Part shown: in pieces, positions 11,695 to 22,084 of the stretch
Layout: each line of letters opens with the position of its first letter
Position numbering within the stretch: position 1 is the first letter of the stretch
Assembly: GCF_964656455.1 (NCBI RefSeq)
Contig: NC_135720.1
Span: forward strand, 111,612,696-111,676,695
Direction: 5' to 3'
DNA length: 64,000 nucleotides
Origin: Halichoerus grypus
Lineage: Eukaryota > Chordata > Mammalia > Carnivora > Phocidae
The notes under the pieces: generated by a model
The model's input: only the letters and a program-made list of their open reading frames with translations
Database searches by the model: none
Told to the model about the DNA's origin: nothing
Position numbers and translations under genes: made by a program

Positions 11695-12604
11695 TCGGTA
11701 CTCTTACACAGGTTTTATTCAGGAGTCAGGGGCTGCTTCCCTTCCCTGGTCCTTACCTGCCCCCCGCCTCCCCGTGTAGAACCCCATTCAAGTGGGGCTT
11801 GTCCTTCATCTGCTCCTCACAACCCCTCTCCCCAGCTATACCAGCAAGTAGGGGGAGGGGGCACTCAGGGAGAACCCCCTACCTGCCGAGGCAGACAGTC
11901 CCAAGCCCGGTAGGCAGGGATCTCCCCTGAATCCCCCCGCCCCAGGATTGAGATGGGCGGGGCAGGAGGGGTCTGGGCCAGGTGGCAGGCCTCATGCCCC
12001 CAAGGCATCTGTGGATGAGGCACGGCCCCGCAGCCTTTCCTGCAGCCTTTCCTAGCCTTTCCTGTCCGGAGGGCCTTCAGCCAAGAAGCATCTTGTCTGG
12101 GGGGTGGGGGGCAGGGTGGGGGAGATGGCAGGAGGACAGCTGACCTCTTCAGCCTGGGAAGGCAGGAGGTCCTCCCGGGAACAGCGTCAGACTCAGATGG
12201 CTTAAGGAAGAAGCCAGGGGACTAGGAGGGGTCCAGGGGTTTCTGGGAAGCACTGAGATCCGTCCCTGGAAGAGCAGAACCACAGCCACAGGACAACTGG
12301 AGAATGAGCCCAAGTGGCCACAGGGACACTGCTCAGAACAACCTGCAGCTAGCTGAGGGGTGGACCTCCGCCCAGGCAGAGGAACGCACGGGGCGGTACC
12401 AGCAGTTGGCATTACAGAGGCCTCCTGAGGGCACGAGGGCACCGGCCTGCAGTCTGGCCAGGAGCTGGGGTCACCGGGGGCTACTGGGGCCACAGAGCAG
12501 GACCTGCCCAGGAAACTGTGGCCTCTTCCTCGGAGAAAGGCAGTCCAGAGTGGGCATGAGGCCAGGGTCTCCCCACCAGGCCTTGCCTTTGAGTGGCGGC
12601 CCCT
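11695..12604 (-). other. PI16: PI16 3' untranslated region
   Basis: About 900 nt from the stop to just past an AATAAA signal on the minus strand at 11719-11714. It is GC-rich and free of recognised transposons. On the plus strand near 12030-12062 a CCTTTCCT-type motif repeats three times. The 3' end is inferred. Confidence 0.65.
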
Positions 12605-15600
12605 TCAGAAGATTCCAGCCAGCACCAGGGGAGGCAGCAGCAGCAGTCCCAGAAGGGGGCCCCGGATGTGACCGGGGCCCGAGTTTAGCCCTGACTTGAC
12701 GCTAGGCTTTTCAGGGCCCTCCGCACCTGTGGGGAGGGAGAGGCTTTGTCTCAGCGTGGATGCAGTTCTGCCTGGCCTCCCACCCTCCCTGCCAGGCATG
12801 CAAGTGGGGGGCCAGCAGCCAGGGAGGAAGCTCTCACTCAGAGGGTGCATGCTGGGGGCAGGGTGCCGACATTCTGGAGACAAGGAGGGAAGGTGGGACG
12901 AACGCTACAGGACTTACCTGCTAAAGATGACTGCAGAGCCAGGGTCCGCCCGCCCACGGCCTTAGCGGTGGCAGAGGTATTGGGGGAGTTGGACAGGGAC
13001 TTGGAGGAGGTGTGCCCCATGTGGTCCAGTGTGGCCGGCAGCTCACCTGTCTGGTCCTGGCCTGGAAAAACTGAGGCCGAGACCTCACTGGAAGGAGACA
13101 ACTCGGCCTCAGCCTTGCCCGCCTTCTGGGAGTGGGGCAGCGGCTCCCGTGTCCCTGCCAAGAATATCTTGGGGTGCAGAGAACTCTCTGGACTCTTGGA
13201 GGGCACGCTTGTCCCGCTGGCCTCTTTGTCTGCCAATTTGGAGATGAGATCATGGGTTGATTTGGAGAAGGTAGCTGGCCCCTCATCCAGGGAGAACCGG
13301 CTGTGAGTTGCCAAAAAGGAAGGGACCTCAGTTGTTAAGGAAGGTGGAGTCTCTGTTGCCATGGAGGGGGGATCTTCCGTTGCTAAGGAAGATGGGGCCT
13401 CGGTTTCTACAGCAGGTAGAGCCGTGGTTGCCAGAGGGCCTGAGACCTCTGTCACCAAGGAGGATGGAGTTTCCGTTGCCAGGGAGGAAGGGCTACTGCT
13501 TTTCCTAGAGCCTGAAGCCTCAGTTGCCAGGGAAGATGGGGCCTCAGTTAGCAGGTAGGGCAAATCCTGAGCCTCTTCCGGGCCTGTGACGGGTTCTGAC
13601 AAGAAACAAGGCCTGGCGTTAGTGTAGAGCAGGACCCCACATCCCTCAGCCCACCACAATCAAGGCGAGGCGACCAAATGTCCTATGATGACACAGAAAC
13701 ACACATCCCCTCCAGCGACTACGTCCTTCGTTGATAACAAATGTTATTTTATTATAACATGATAACAGTGTCTCCTCTATCCACCTCCTTGTCCAAATCT
13801 TCCTCTCCGCACTCACACGACCACTATCGCAGGGACTCTCGAGCCGAGAGTCTGGGACTGCTGCTGCTGCCTCCCCTGGTGCTGGCTGGAATCTTGCCTA
13901 ACGCGTCACCGCGTCGCAGGCCCGTCCCTTTCAAGTCCGCCTGGCCACGCCCCCCACTAGGCCCCGCCCCACCGGGGGCCCTTTCCTCTGGCCACGCCCA
14001 CCACTAGGCCCCGCCCCACCGGGGGCCCTTTCCTCTGGCCACGCTCACCTCGCCCTACGCTCGGGGGCCGGCACACCCTGTCCCCTCCCGTCCGCTCGGA
14101 GGGTTAAAATCCGGTCACTTTGAAGGACAGGGCGCCAAAGTGCGCAAGGAAAGCGAAGTGGGCTTGGGAACCCGGATAGGGTGGGCCCGCCAAGGGCGCG
14201 GGAGGTCGCGTCCCGCCAGACCCCTCCCCCTGCCCGGGCACGGCTCGGGAGTCCGGGGAGGCTCTAAGGACCATTCTGTCGGCATCCCCTGTCGCCCCTT
14301 CCTTCTCCTCCCCACCCCACCCCCAACTCACCACAGAGGGACTTCTCGCAGCGGTGGCCGGAGGGACACAGGGAGCACGGAGTCCCTTCCTGGTAGGGTC
14401 TCTTTCCCTTCACGTTCCCCCTGCGGGAGGCGAGGACGATGCTGGGGGCGGGGGCGGTCCCTAGAGACCCCTGTCCCTATCCCTCATACACATACCTAGG
14501 CCGGAAGTACCCCTGGGTCTTAACTTGCTCCCAACTAGCTTGCTGGGCCAATGAGAGCAGACTCCCATAGGTGCCCTCGCAGCTCCCCCACCGGTATGGG
14601 GTATAGGCCCCGGAGTGGCCCCCTCCCACATTCTTTTTTTTTTTTTTAAGATTTTATTTATTTATTTGAAAGAGAGAGAGAGAGAGAGAGAGCATGAGAG
14701 GGGGGAGGGTCAGTGGCAGAAGCAGACTCCCCGCGGAGCAGGGAGCAGATGCAGGACTCGATTCTGACACTCCAGGATCATGACCTGAGCCGGAGGCAGT
14801 CTCCCAACCAACTGAGCCACCCAGGTCCCCCCACCCCCCACATTCCTAGACTGCCCAACTCAACCCTCCCCTTGGCTCTGCCCATCCTCTACCCCCAGGG
14901 ATCCCTGGGCACTCACGGGGGCTCATAGTTGCAAACCAGCAGTTGGATATTGATCTCCTCAACACCCTGGAGCTTCTCACAGAAGTGGGAGCCACAGCCA
15001 ATCCTCTCTGTCTTGGCCCAGACCACCTGAAGAAGGGGAAACCCAAGAGTTTAGCCGGGGTGAGACACCAGTAGCTAGCGTCTCTCTACACCAGTCTTCT
15101 ATGGGTAGGGAGAGGAGGATTCCTACAACCTGTCAGATCCAAGTCTCTGAGGACACGCAGCTTCAGGACAAAACTCTGAACAGGGGGTTTGGGAAGAATT
15201 TGTCCTGAACCATACACACTATTTCACCAGGCCTTTCTCTGAAAACCTTCCCTTTGTACATACCCTCATGAATTCCTCCTGCGTGTTGTTTGTGTTTTGT
15301 TTTTGCAACTTCCTGTGCATTTTAAACAAGGGGTATATCCAAAGGAATGAATCTCAAATGGGAGAATCTTAGAAATCAACAACAAACAAAATCCAAGGAA
15401 GAGAACAAAAGGAACCATTTTGAATGTAGAACTTCCCCCCACATCACAGGTGGGCAGGGATCTGCTCTGCTGTTTCTAAGTCTGGGTCTCCTAGCTGCTA
15501 GAAGGAGTTCTGTCTTAAGTATAACATTTTAAAAGTCAAAACAGCCTTTGCGCACCACCATGGACTGAGACCAGCAGCCTCTCCTTGCTATTTGTAGGCC

Positions 15601-18600
15601 TTGTCTGCTCAGGAGTCACTTAAATGGAGGCCAGTTTTTGTTGTGAGATCTGGCTCCAGCTATTAATTCTGCATACATTCCCCCGGACTGTTTTTTTTCT
15701 TTTTTTTTTTTTAAGATTTTATTTATTTATTTGACAGAGAGAGATACAGCAAGAGAGGGAACACAAGCAGGGGGAGTGGGAGAGGGAGAAGCAGGCTTCC
15801 CCCTGAGCAGGGAGCCCAATGCGGGGCTCGATCCCAGGACCCTGGGACCATGAGCTGAGCCGAAGGCAGACGCCTAATGACTGAGCCACCCAGGAACCCC
15901 GGACTGTTTTTTCCTGCTTAAGTTAGCTGAGGATACCACTGCTGAGCATCTCCCAGGCAGAAATGACCCCAGAGTGCATGTGCAGTCAGCCCTGGAGAAC
16001 GTTGGGGTGGTGGTAGGGCAGGCCCACTCCTGCTGGGCTCTGACAGCAATCCTAGCAGGAGGGGTGTGTGTGTGTGTGTGTGTGTGTTGGGGGTGGGGGG
16101 GAGTGTGAGAGGTGGCAGGGTATGGAGGGGAGGAGACAGGGAGGGCTGCTGGGCCCTCATAACTTCTTCATCTGGATGGGTGATGTCAGGATTTCCTTCC
16201 CCAAAGATTAGCACTAAAAATATCACTCAAAAGGAGCACTGGAAAGTGGAATTGGTGGAAATGGCTGGCAAGAAGTTTGTTCATCCTTTTTCTTTTAAAA
16301 AAATTTGTCATGTTACTGTTTGAACAATAAGCATTGGGTGGAGAAGAACAAGAATTCAATAACACCAGTGTTAATTCCCCTACACACCCATATACACACA
16401 CCCCTACAGCACCCTCACCCAACATCTCTTACCTGGAAACTCAAACTTTCAAAATGCAGTGAGAACCCTGACACAAGCAAGAAGTGACTGCCTGGGGCAG
16501 GAAATGATCTCGAAGGCTCCCTGAAACATTCGCTCACTGACGATTTGCTCTTATTTTACACATGACTTTTAAAAGTAGAAGAAAAGTTAAACACACACAA
16601 TTGTCTATTTGCTTTATCGGTCCCTGGCAGGTTAGAAGCAGACACCATGAGAAATGACAAAAGAGGGACAGCGAGAGAAGCCAGAAGTCGGGGGCAGTTA
16701 CCACAGGGCAAACAGCCCTGCCTAACAGGCCGGAGGACAGGACCGCTTAGAGGTCGGTCAGAACGGCCTAGTACAACAATTACCGTCCACGACACTGGCT
16801 CTGCGACACCTAACTTAGGTCCCTTCAGTAGGAGGAGGCCGAGAGGGGCCACCTAGATTTTCAAACGATTGTGTTTCTTCAAGAGTCACCTGAAAAAAGG
16901 GGCACCTGGGTGGCTCAGTCGGTTAAGCAGCTGCCTTTGGCTCGGGTCATGATCCCGGGGTCTTGGGATCGAGCCCCACGTCTGGATCCCTGCTCGGCAG
17001 AGAGCCTGCTTCTCCCTCTCCCTCTGCCTGCCACTCTGCCTACTTGTGTTCTCTCTCTATCTCTGTCAAATAAATAAATAAAATCTTTGGAAAAAAAAAA
17101 AAGTCACCTGAAAATGGTTTAGGCAGTTTGAGGAGCAGACTTCGTCAGAGGCCTGGACAACACATGAGCTCCGGTGGAAACACGACTTCTACCAAGGGTC
17201 TCGGGGGCTTAGAGTGGGGGCTCCCTGGGCTCCGAGGCTGGAAAGGGAGAGGCGGCCCCTGCCCCGCCCACTGCGCACGAGGCCCCGCCCACTCGCCGTG
17301 TAGCCCCGCCCACTGCTCTTGCACCGCCCCATCCGCCCGCCCAGGGGCCTCGCACCTGCGTGTAGTGGCCGCACATCTGGCCCTGGTCGCAGGTGGCGGT
17401 GCTGAGGTTGTAGTGCTCGCGCTCGTGGTGCCACTCCTCCATGGCCAGCGGCACGTCCAAGCCCTCTTCCGTGATGGCGAACAGGTTCTCGCCGCGCCGC
17501 CCGCGCTCCTTGTTGTGGCCCCACACGCACTGGCGCGCGTAGGCCTTGGCGAAGGCGGCCAGCTCCTCGTCCCACCTCTGCGCGGCAGGTCGGGGAGGGA
17601 GGTGAGGAACGCCTTGGGCTCGTGGAAACGGGGAGAGGGGGGTGGGAGAGGGCGGTGGGGCTCAGAGAAGAAGGTTGAAGGTGTCCTGGGGGCCTCTGGA
17701 GCCCGGAGACCCTCCCTTCCTGCGGGGTGACTCTTGGCCATGCTCAGGAACAGGGCTGTGCTCCCGGTGGGCTTCTGGGGCGAGGTGGGAGGGCTGCACG
17801 CCACGCCATGGAGTTGGCTAAGCTTGGGACCATTTACCAGCTGCGTGATTTTAGATTGCCTAACCTTTCTGAACTCTCATGGGGCTTTGGGAACAATAAA
17901 TGAGATGATGTTTGTGACGGTGTTATTATTAATTAATATTAATAAAAGGAAGGCCAATGTGCCCTGACTACCTCCCGGGGCCACCTGACTGCTCTGAAGA
18001 CCACAGAATTTCCTGCGAGATGGTCAAGGGCTGCGTTGTTTATTCTGCCATCCTCCACCCCTTTCCCCACACACCATAAATATGACTTGGGTGGGGGGGA
18101 CAGCACTCCCCTCTCAGGTCCCACTCTCCCCTTGTGGTCGCCCAGCCTCCACGGCTTTACCATTTCCAGGCTTCCCTCCCAAGTGCTCTCAACTCTTGTC
18201 AACTGACAGCCCCTTTCCCCCAGAAGATTAAGTGTCTCTGGGTGACCCTCACCGAGAGGCCTATTTTCAGAGGCTTGGTGTCTCAAGGGGCTGTCAGATC
18301 CCAAAGGCAGTGTTCTCCGGGGGGACCTCAGGTGAGGGCATGTGAAGTGAAGGGACCTCTGAGGTTCTCTGTGTCCCTGGCTGGGAGGACAGGCCCAGTG
18401 TGGGTGGGAAGAGGGATTAATGAAGGATTGACGAGAAAGGCCTGGATCCCATTAAACTTTGTCCTTGGCCTCTCCTAGCAATGGGAGGCCTGGCGGCAAC
18501 TCTTGCCCCACCCTCCGGCGGCCCAGCCAACTGTGGGAGCCAGACAGCCTACAAAGTGCCAAGAGCTTGGGGGACCCTGAGAGGAGGGGATTGTGTGGCT

Positions 18601-21600
18601 CCTCACCCACACACAGTTCTCAGGAGCGGCTGCCTGGGGTGGGCATGGGAACACAGGCCTGGGACAGCCTCTCCCTCCCTGGGTGTTTTGTCACTGCTCC
18701 CTGAGGTTCTCTCAGACTCTGGCAGGTAAGGGGAGATTGGGAGTGGGAATGCGGCAGGGTGCGGGGGACCAGGAGCAGGGGGTCTGGGAGGACCTGCAGG
18801 GCTCCAGACTGGACTGTGAGCTCCTTCGGGGTAAGATGGTGATGTGGCCCCAGTGTCTGGCACAGAGCAGGTGCTCAATAGACATTCATCAGCTCAGTAG
18901 ACATTTGTCAGCTCCCTACAGAGCCCAGCTGGGATTCCTATTCCGACTGGATGCATGGAGTCCCACCAGTAGAGTCCTGTGGGTCTCAAGGCTTCTCAGT
19001 GTTCCAGAGACCCCTGTGGATTTTTTGAGAGTCACGGCACCCACCCACATTGGCCACATGGTCACCATCTGCAAACAAGTCCATTCATCCATTCACTCAT
19101 CACTCACTCGTTCAACAGTCCGAGGCACCGTGCCAGCCCGGAGCTGAGAGCAAGGACCGAGAAGCCCAAGTTCACATTGTCGTACATAAACTGCTGATTG
19201 GGCCACCATGTGGTACATGACAGATTTGCAATAGGCAGTGTAGAGGCACCGAGGAGGGCCATTTAGCCCAAGGTGAGGGTGGAGAAGGGGCACTAAGCTA
19301 AGTGTTGAAACCGAGGCATTGGTCAGGTGGAGAGAACAGGAGGCACAGCGTGAGCAAAGGCATGGAGGTGAGAAACAGCGTTTTGGTTGGGGAAGGACAA
19401 ACTGTTGAGGATACTGAGGGAGAAACTGAGCAGGAGAGGAAGCTGGAGGCTCAGCAGGGGCCAGACACACAGAGAGAGCCTTCTCGGGAGATGGAGCTTT
19501 ATCCTGAGGCAGTCAGGAGCCAGTGAGAGCCATTGAACGGTGTTGAGCAAGGTCAGGCCCGTGTGTGGGATTATTCATTTTGGCAGCGGAGGCCAGAGGC
19601 TGAGGAAGCAGGTAGAAGCTCTTCTAGGAGTCCTTGGGAGAAGTAATGAAAGACTGGACCAGGGTTGTACCAAGGGACGAGGATGGGGGAGTAGGGTTCA
19701 AGGAAAATCAAACCTTCTGGGAGGTAAAGGTAGTAACGATTAGATGTGGAAGCTAAGGGAGAGAAAAGAGCTCGTGATAACTGCCACCTGCCTCACCCTG
19801 GACCCATTCCCTCTTTTGTTAATCACACACTTATTGAGCACTTACTGTATGCCACACACTGTTCTAAGTGCTTTCTAAATGTTCACTCATTTAACCCTCA
19901 CAACCATCCTACAAGGGAGTTACTATGTTGTCATCATCTTCAGTTTACAGATGAGGAAGCTGAGGCACAGAGAGGTTAAGTAACTTAGCCAAGGTCACGT
20001 AGCTAATGAATGGCAGAATCAAGATTTGAATGAGGCCACCTGGCTCCACAGTTTCTGTATTTCCCACTCCTGAGGTTGAGCCTGAGCCTTGTTCCAAATT
20101 TGTCCTGGTGTCCCAGTCCGTCCCCTCCTCCCATCACCTCCCACCAGACGGCATCATATCCCCTGAGTATCCAAACTGCTTCCCAGAATGTTGCCCCAGC
20201 CCAAGGTCCATCTCTGTCCACAAAGCAGCTCCTGGATGGGTAGCCCCCAGCCTCAGCCAACAAGACTGTAGGGCATCAGGGGTCTACAAATGGGGAAACT
20301 GAGGCTCAATAATGCATTCCAGGCCTCAATCAGGGAGCTATTGACAGAGCTGGAACCAGCATCCAGTGCTCCTGACCTATCATCTGCAGTTCCTGGTTGC
20401 CAGGCCGACAGGGCTTGAATGGTGGTGCTGTGTGCATTTCTAGAGGCCTTCCTTGATCTTTGTCACACGTCTTCCCGTCTGACCCTCAGGGTAGGGATTG
20501 CCTGTCCCAAGTGATAGATCAGGAAATGGAAGCCTTTGAAGGTAAAGGGACGTACCCAGAGTCCCTTTGCCAGATTGAGCAGAGCTACTGGAACTCCAGT
20601 CCTGGACCCTCAGGCTCGCTGCTGTGTTCCCCAGATGTGACGGGCACTAGCTATGGGGTTCCTGGATGCTGCTCCTGAACCTCCCAGGGCACCTGAGGGT
20701 GGCCAGAGAGGATGGGCCTGCTCAGCCTTCCGGGGGGGGGGGGTAGGAACGAGGTGAATTACTGATTTTCTCTCTCTTGCTCTCTCTCTTTTTTAAGATT
20801 TTATTTATTTATTTGAGAGAGAGCGAGAGCACACGAGCGGCGTGAGGGGCAGAGGGAGAGGGAGAAGCAGGCTCCCGCTGAGCAGGGAGCCCAACGCTGG
20901 GTTCGATCTCAGGACCCTGGGATCATGACCTGAGCTGAAGGCAGATGCTTAACTGACTGAGCCAGGAGCCCTGATTTTCCCTCTTTTCATCTTGAGCATA
21001 AACATCCTACCCCTAACCCTACCATCAAGTAACTCTCCCTCCTGACAGAGGTAAATTGCCACCCCAAATCTGGCTTCCGTCATCTATAAGCATGTCTCTG
21101 TACGTTTACTACATTTGCATGTCTCCCCACAAGTATACTTGTGTAGTAGTTTTTACATGTTTTTAAACCTCATGTAAATATGCCCTCCTGTATATATATT
21201 TTTTGAGATTTCATCCCCCGCCCCCGCCAGTGTTCTATCTGGGAGATTCAGCCCATGTTGATGTAGCCCATATGTAGCTCTAATGGTGACCCCATTTTAC
21301 AGATGCGAAACTGATGGTCCTTACTAGGTTAAGGGACCCACCCCAAATCGCAGGTCTTGTTGTGGGACCGAGACAGAATGTGAACTGTGTGATGCAGAGC
21401 CCTCTCTGCTTCTGGCTCCTGTTCTCGCCCACCTCCTCATACATCCCTCCTCCCCCAGTGCTGGGACCCATCCTGCTGTCCCCCTGTCCTCTCCTCATTG
21501 CCTTGGAAGGCATCTGAAAGACCGTCTTCACCAAGGTGTTTGGGAACTTCCTACGTTCCCCCTATGAGGGGCACCTGCATTTTAGGAAGTGCTGGGAAGG

Positions 21601-22050
21601 GGCCATTGGAGTGGGAAGCTGGGGCTCCCAGGCCTGGCTCTACCAGCTGTGTGACTTGAAAGCCCCTGAGGGACCGGCAAGTCCCTCGGAGCCTCAGTTT
21701 CCCGATCTGTAGAATGGGGCTGCTTCTGGGGACCTGTGAATTACATAATGTCTCTGTCACTGACCAGAGAGATGAGTCTCTGAGGTAGCTTCAGCTCGGG
21801 GGTGGGAGGGAAGGGGGGGCCCGCCCAGCACCCCTTCAGTCCCGGCAGGTGAGTGGCCCCTGGCCGCACTCACCATCTGCAGCATGTCCGCGGCAGGGGG
21901 AGCCACCTGGGCCCGGTAGAGGTTGTGAAGCTCCACCATCACGCGCTTCTCATCATCAGTGAGGGCGCCGGCGGGGCCCCCAGTGGCTGCCAGCAGCAGC
22001 AGGAACAGCGGACTGCAGGGGCCGTGCATGGTGGCCAGTCCTCTCAGCCT
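11695..22050 (-). CDS. PI16: PI16, peptidase inhibitor 16 (CAP/CRISP family), complete
   Basis: Joining 22029-21874, 17577-17356, 15026-14917, 14420-14332, 13595-12918 and 12726-12605 gives 1377 bp, 458 residues plus stop (human about 463). Residues 1-~24 are a signal peptide ([14 protein letters not shown]). Residues ~26-165 form the CAP domain, with [20 protein letters not shown] and CNYEPPGN all present. A short Cys-rich segment ([15 protein letters not shown]) follows. Residues ~195-400 are a Ser/Thr/Pro-rich mucin-like stalk of imperfect SLATE-type units. The end is a hydrophobic GPI-anchor signal ([16 protein letters not shown]). The protein is extracellular or GPI-anchored, described in heart, fibroblasts and regulatory T cells; despite its name, protease inhibition is poorly established. 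All introns are GT-AG and the frame is intact. It converges on MTCH1. Confidence 0.96.
11714..11719 (-). promoter_or_regulatory. PI16: PI16 poly(A) signal AATAAA
   Basis: The plus strand reads TTTATT, so AATAAA on the minus strand, about 890 nt after the PI16 stop. It is the only canonical signal I saw before the intergenic CA repeats. Confidence 0.65.
12605..12726 (-). CDS. PI16: PI16 exon 6 (GPI-anchor signal, stop)
   Basis: The acceptor CCCCACAG precedes GTGCGGAGGG. The exon encodes [18 protein letters not shown] and a terminal hydrophobic run [16 protein letters not shown], ending TGA at 12607-12605. A Ser/Gly-rich stretch before a hydrophobic tail with no basic end fits a GPI-attachment signal. 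Bases 12609-12653 recur inverted at 13851-13895. Confidence 0.95.
12918..13595 (-). CDS. PI16: PI16 exon 5 (mucin-like Ser/Thr/Pro stalk)
   Basis: This 678-bp exon, acceptor TTGTCAG and donor GTAAGTCC, encodes residues ~193-419. The first half holds imperfect repeats of the type (T/V)E-x-PSSLATE, so Ser, Thr, Ala and Glu dominate and O-glycosylation is likely. The second half ends [18 protein letters not shown] and then LALQSSLAG. The matching DNA (about 13310-13560) is visibly repetitive with units of roughly 24-33 bp. Confidence 0.94.
13834..13895 (+). repeat. Inverted copy of PI16 exon 6 block (13851-13895) with adjacent hairpin
   Basis: Bases 13851-13895 are the exact reverse complement of 12609-12653, 45 of 45 bases. 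On the plus strand this copy would read [13 protein letters not shown]. It lies in PI16 intron 4. Immediately before it, GACTCTCG (13834-13841) pairs perfectly with CGAGAGTC (13845-13852). Confidence 0.95.
13943..14036. repeat. 47-bp GC-box tandem repeat, two copies plus partial
   Basis: Copies at 13943-13989 and 13990-14036 differ at about one base and a third starts at 14037 (GGCCACGCTCACC). Each carries CCCCGCCCC, an Sp1-type GC box, inside PI16 intron 4. Confidence 0.92.
14332..14420 (-). CDS. PI16: PI16 exon 4 (Cys-rich hinge)
   Basis: This 89-bp exon has acceptor CTCCCGCAG and donor GTGAGTTG. It encodes [20 protein letters not shown] and HRCEKSLC. Four cysteines in 15 residues resemble a short CRISP-type hinge after the CAP domain. 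Confidence 0.93.
14634..14830 (-). mobile_element. CAN-SINE in PI16 intron 3
   Basis: Full-length, with a (GA)n-rich body. Flanking repeat about CCCCACATTC near 14624 and 14836, slightly diverged. It inserted about 90 bp from exon 3 in the same orientation as PI16. Confidence 0.9.
14917..15026 (-). CDS. PI16: PI16 exon 3 (CAP signatures 1 and 2)
   Basis: The acceptor CTTCTTCAG precedes GTGGTCTGGG. The exon encodes [23 protein letters not shown] and LLVCNYEPP. It ends in phase 2 before donor GTGAGTGCC; the split Pro codon is completed by exon 4, giving CNYEPPGN. Confidence 0.94.
15697..15896 (-). mobile_element. CAN-SINE in PI16 intron 2
   Basis: Target-site duplication CCCCGGACTGTTTTTT at 15681-15696 and 15897-15912, perfect, so relatively young. 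Confidence 0.94.
16063..16088. repeat. (TG)n microsatellite
   Basis: About 13 TG units, then TGGGGGTGGGGG, in PI16 intron 2. Confidence 0.92.
16897..17101 (+). mobile_element. CAN-SINE in PI16 intron 2
   Basis: Target-site duplication AGTCACCTGAAAA at 16884-16896 and 17102-17114. It lies antisense to PI16, about 250 bp downstream of exon 2. Confidence 0.95.
17262..17345. repeat. Degenerate GC-box repeats
   Basis: GCCCCGCCCACT or close variants recur three times at roughly 24-26-bp spacing, next to PI16 exon 2. Confidence 0.7.
17356..17577 (-). CDS. PI16: PI16 exon 2 (CAP core)
   Basis: The exon is 222 bp, phase 0 at both ends, with acceptor CGCAG and donor GTGCGAGG. It encodes the conserved CAP core: [29 protein letters not shown], a His-rich segment [11 protein letters not shown], and MCGHYTQ. 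The GEN and HYTQ motifs belong to the CAP cavity and signature 1. Confidence 0.95.
17815..17945 (+). mobile_element. MIR, diverged
   Basis: CCAGCTGCGTGATTTTAGAT, AACCTTTCTGAACTCTCATG and ATAAATGAGATGATG follow the MIR core order. Confidence 0.6.
18815..18895 (+). mobile_element. L2 3' end
   Basis: GTGAGCTCCTTCGGGG ... CCAGTGTCTGGCACAGAGCA then GGTGCTCAATAGA is the characteristic L2 3' terminus. Confidence 0.65.
19200..19800. other. PI16 intron 1, probable ancient repeat, unassigned
   Basis: Includes TTTATCCTGAGGCAGTCAGG, continuing AGCCAGTGAGAG, a phrase I associate with an old mammalian interspersed repeat; I cannot name the family. Confidence 0.35.
19820..20040 (-). mobile_element. MIR, nearly complete
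   Basis: Contains TTATTGAGCACTTACTGTAT, TTTACAGATGAGGAAGCTGA, GGCACAGAGAGGTTAAGTAA and CTTAGCCAAGGTCACGTAGC in inverted MIR order. Confidence 0.85.
20285..20380 (-). mobile_element. MIR fragment
   Basis: ATGGGGAAACTGAGGCTCAA, then GAGCTGGAACCAGCATCCAG. Confidence 0.6.
20470..20610 (-). mobile_element. MIR fragment
   Basis: GATAGATCAGGAAATGGAAG, CGTACCCAGAGTCCC and CAGAGCTACTGGAACTCCAG in inverted MIR order. Confidence 0.5.
20775..20970 (-). mobile_element. CAN-SINE in PI16 intron 1
   Basis: Target-site duplication CTGATTTTCTCTC / CTGATTTTCCCTC at 20762-20774 and 20971-20983. The head has lost a few bases. Confidence 0.93.
21282..21410 (-). mobile_element. MIR fragment
   Basis: CCCCATTTTACAGATGCGAA, then ACTGATGG and GTTAAGGGACCCACCC. 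Confidence 0.65.
21640..21755 (+). mobile_element. MIR fragment near PI16 exon 1
   Basis: GGCTCTACCAGCTGTGTGAC and CCTCAGTTTCCCGATCTGTA, then GAATGGGGCTG. Confidence 0.75.
21874..22029 (-). CDS. PI16: PI16 exon 1 (start codon, signal peptide, start of CAP domain)
   Basis: The ATG at 22029-22027 opens [18 protein letters not shown], a clear secretory signal, and the exon runs 52 codons to ADMLQM before donor GTGAGTGC. A TTTAAA box lies about 50 bp upstream. An in-frame stop-free stretch extends further upstream, but this Met is chosen because it matches the human N terminus and starts the signal peptide. Confidence 0.93.
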
Positions 22051-22076
22051 CTCCCGGCCAGGGGTCTGGCAGCTGG

Positions 22077-22084
22077 ATTTAAAG
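22077..22084 (-). promoter_or_regulatory. PI16: Candidate PI16 TATA-like box (TTTAAA)
   Basis: The minus strand reads GGACTTTAAATCCAGC about 50 bp before the PI16 ATG. A start site near 22050 would give a 5' UTR of about 20 nt. The 5' UTR could instead contain an upstream exon. Confidence 0.4.

Noticed and set aside
12746..13306. 186-codon open frame on the plus strand
   Set aside because: It is the shadow of PI16 exons 5 and 6 on the opposite strand and has no recognisable domain.
13741..14007. Plus-strand open frame containing [15 protein letters not shown]
   Set aside because: The hydrophobic run comes from the inverted 45-bp copy of PI16 exon 6; there is no gene around it. Kept as a structural finding, not as a CDS.
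17128..17730. 200-codon open frame on the plus strand
   Set aside because: It lies antisense to PI16 exon 2 and is open because that exon and its flanks are GC-rich; the minus strand gives the true CAP-domain protein.
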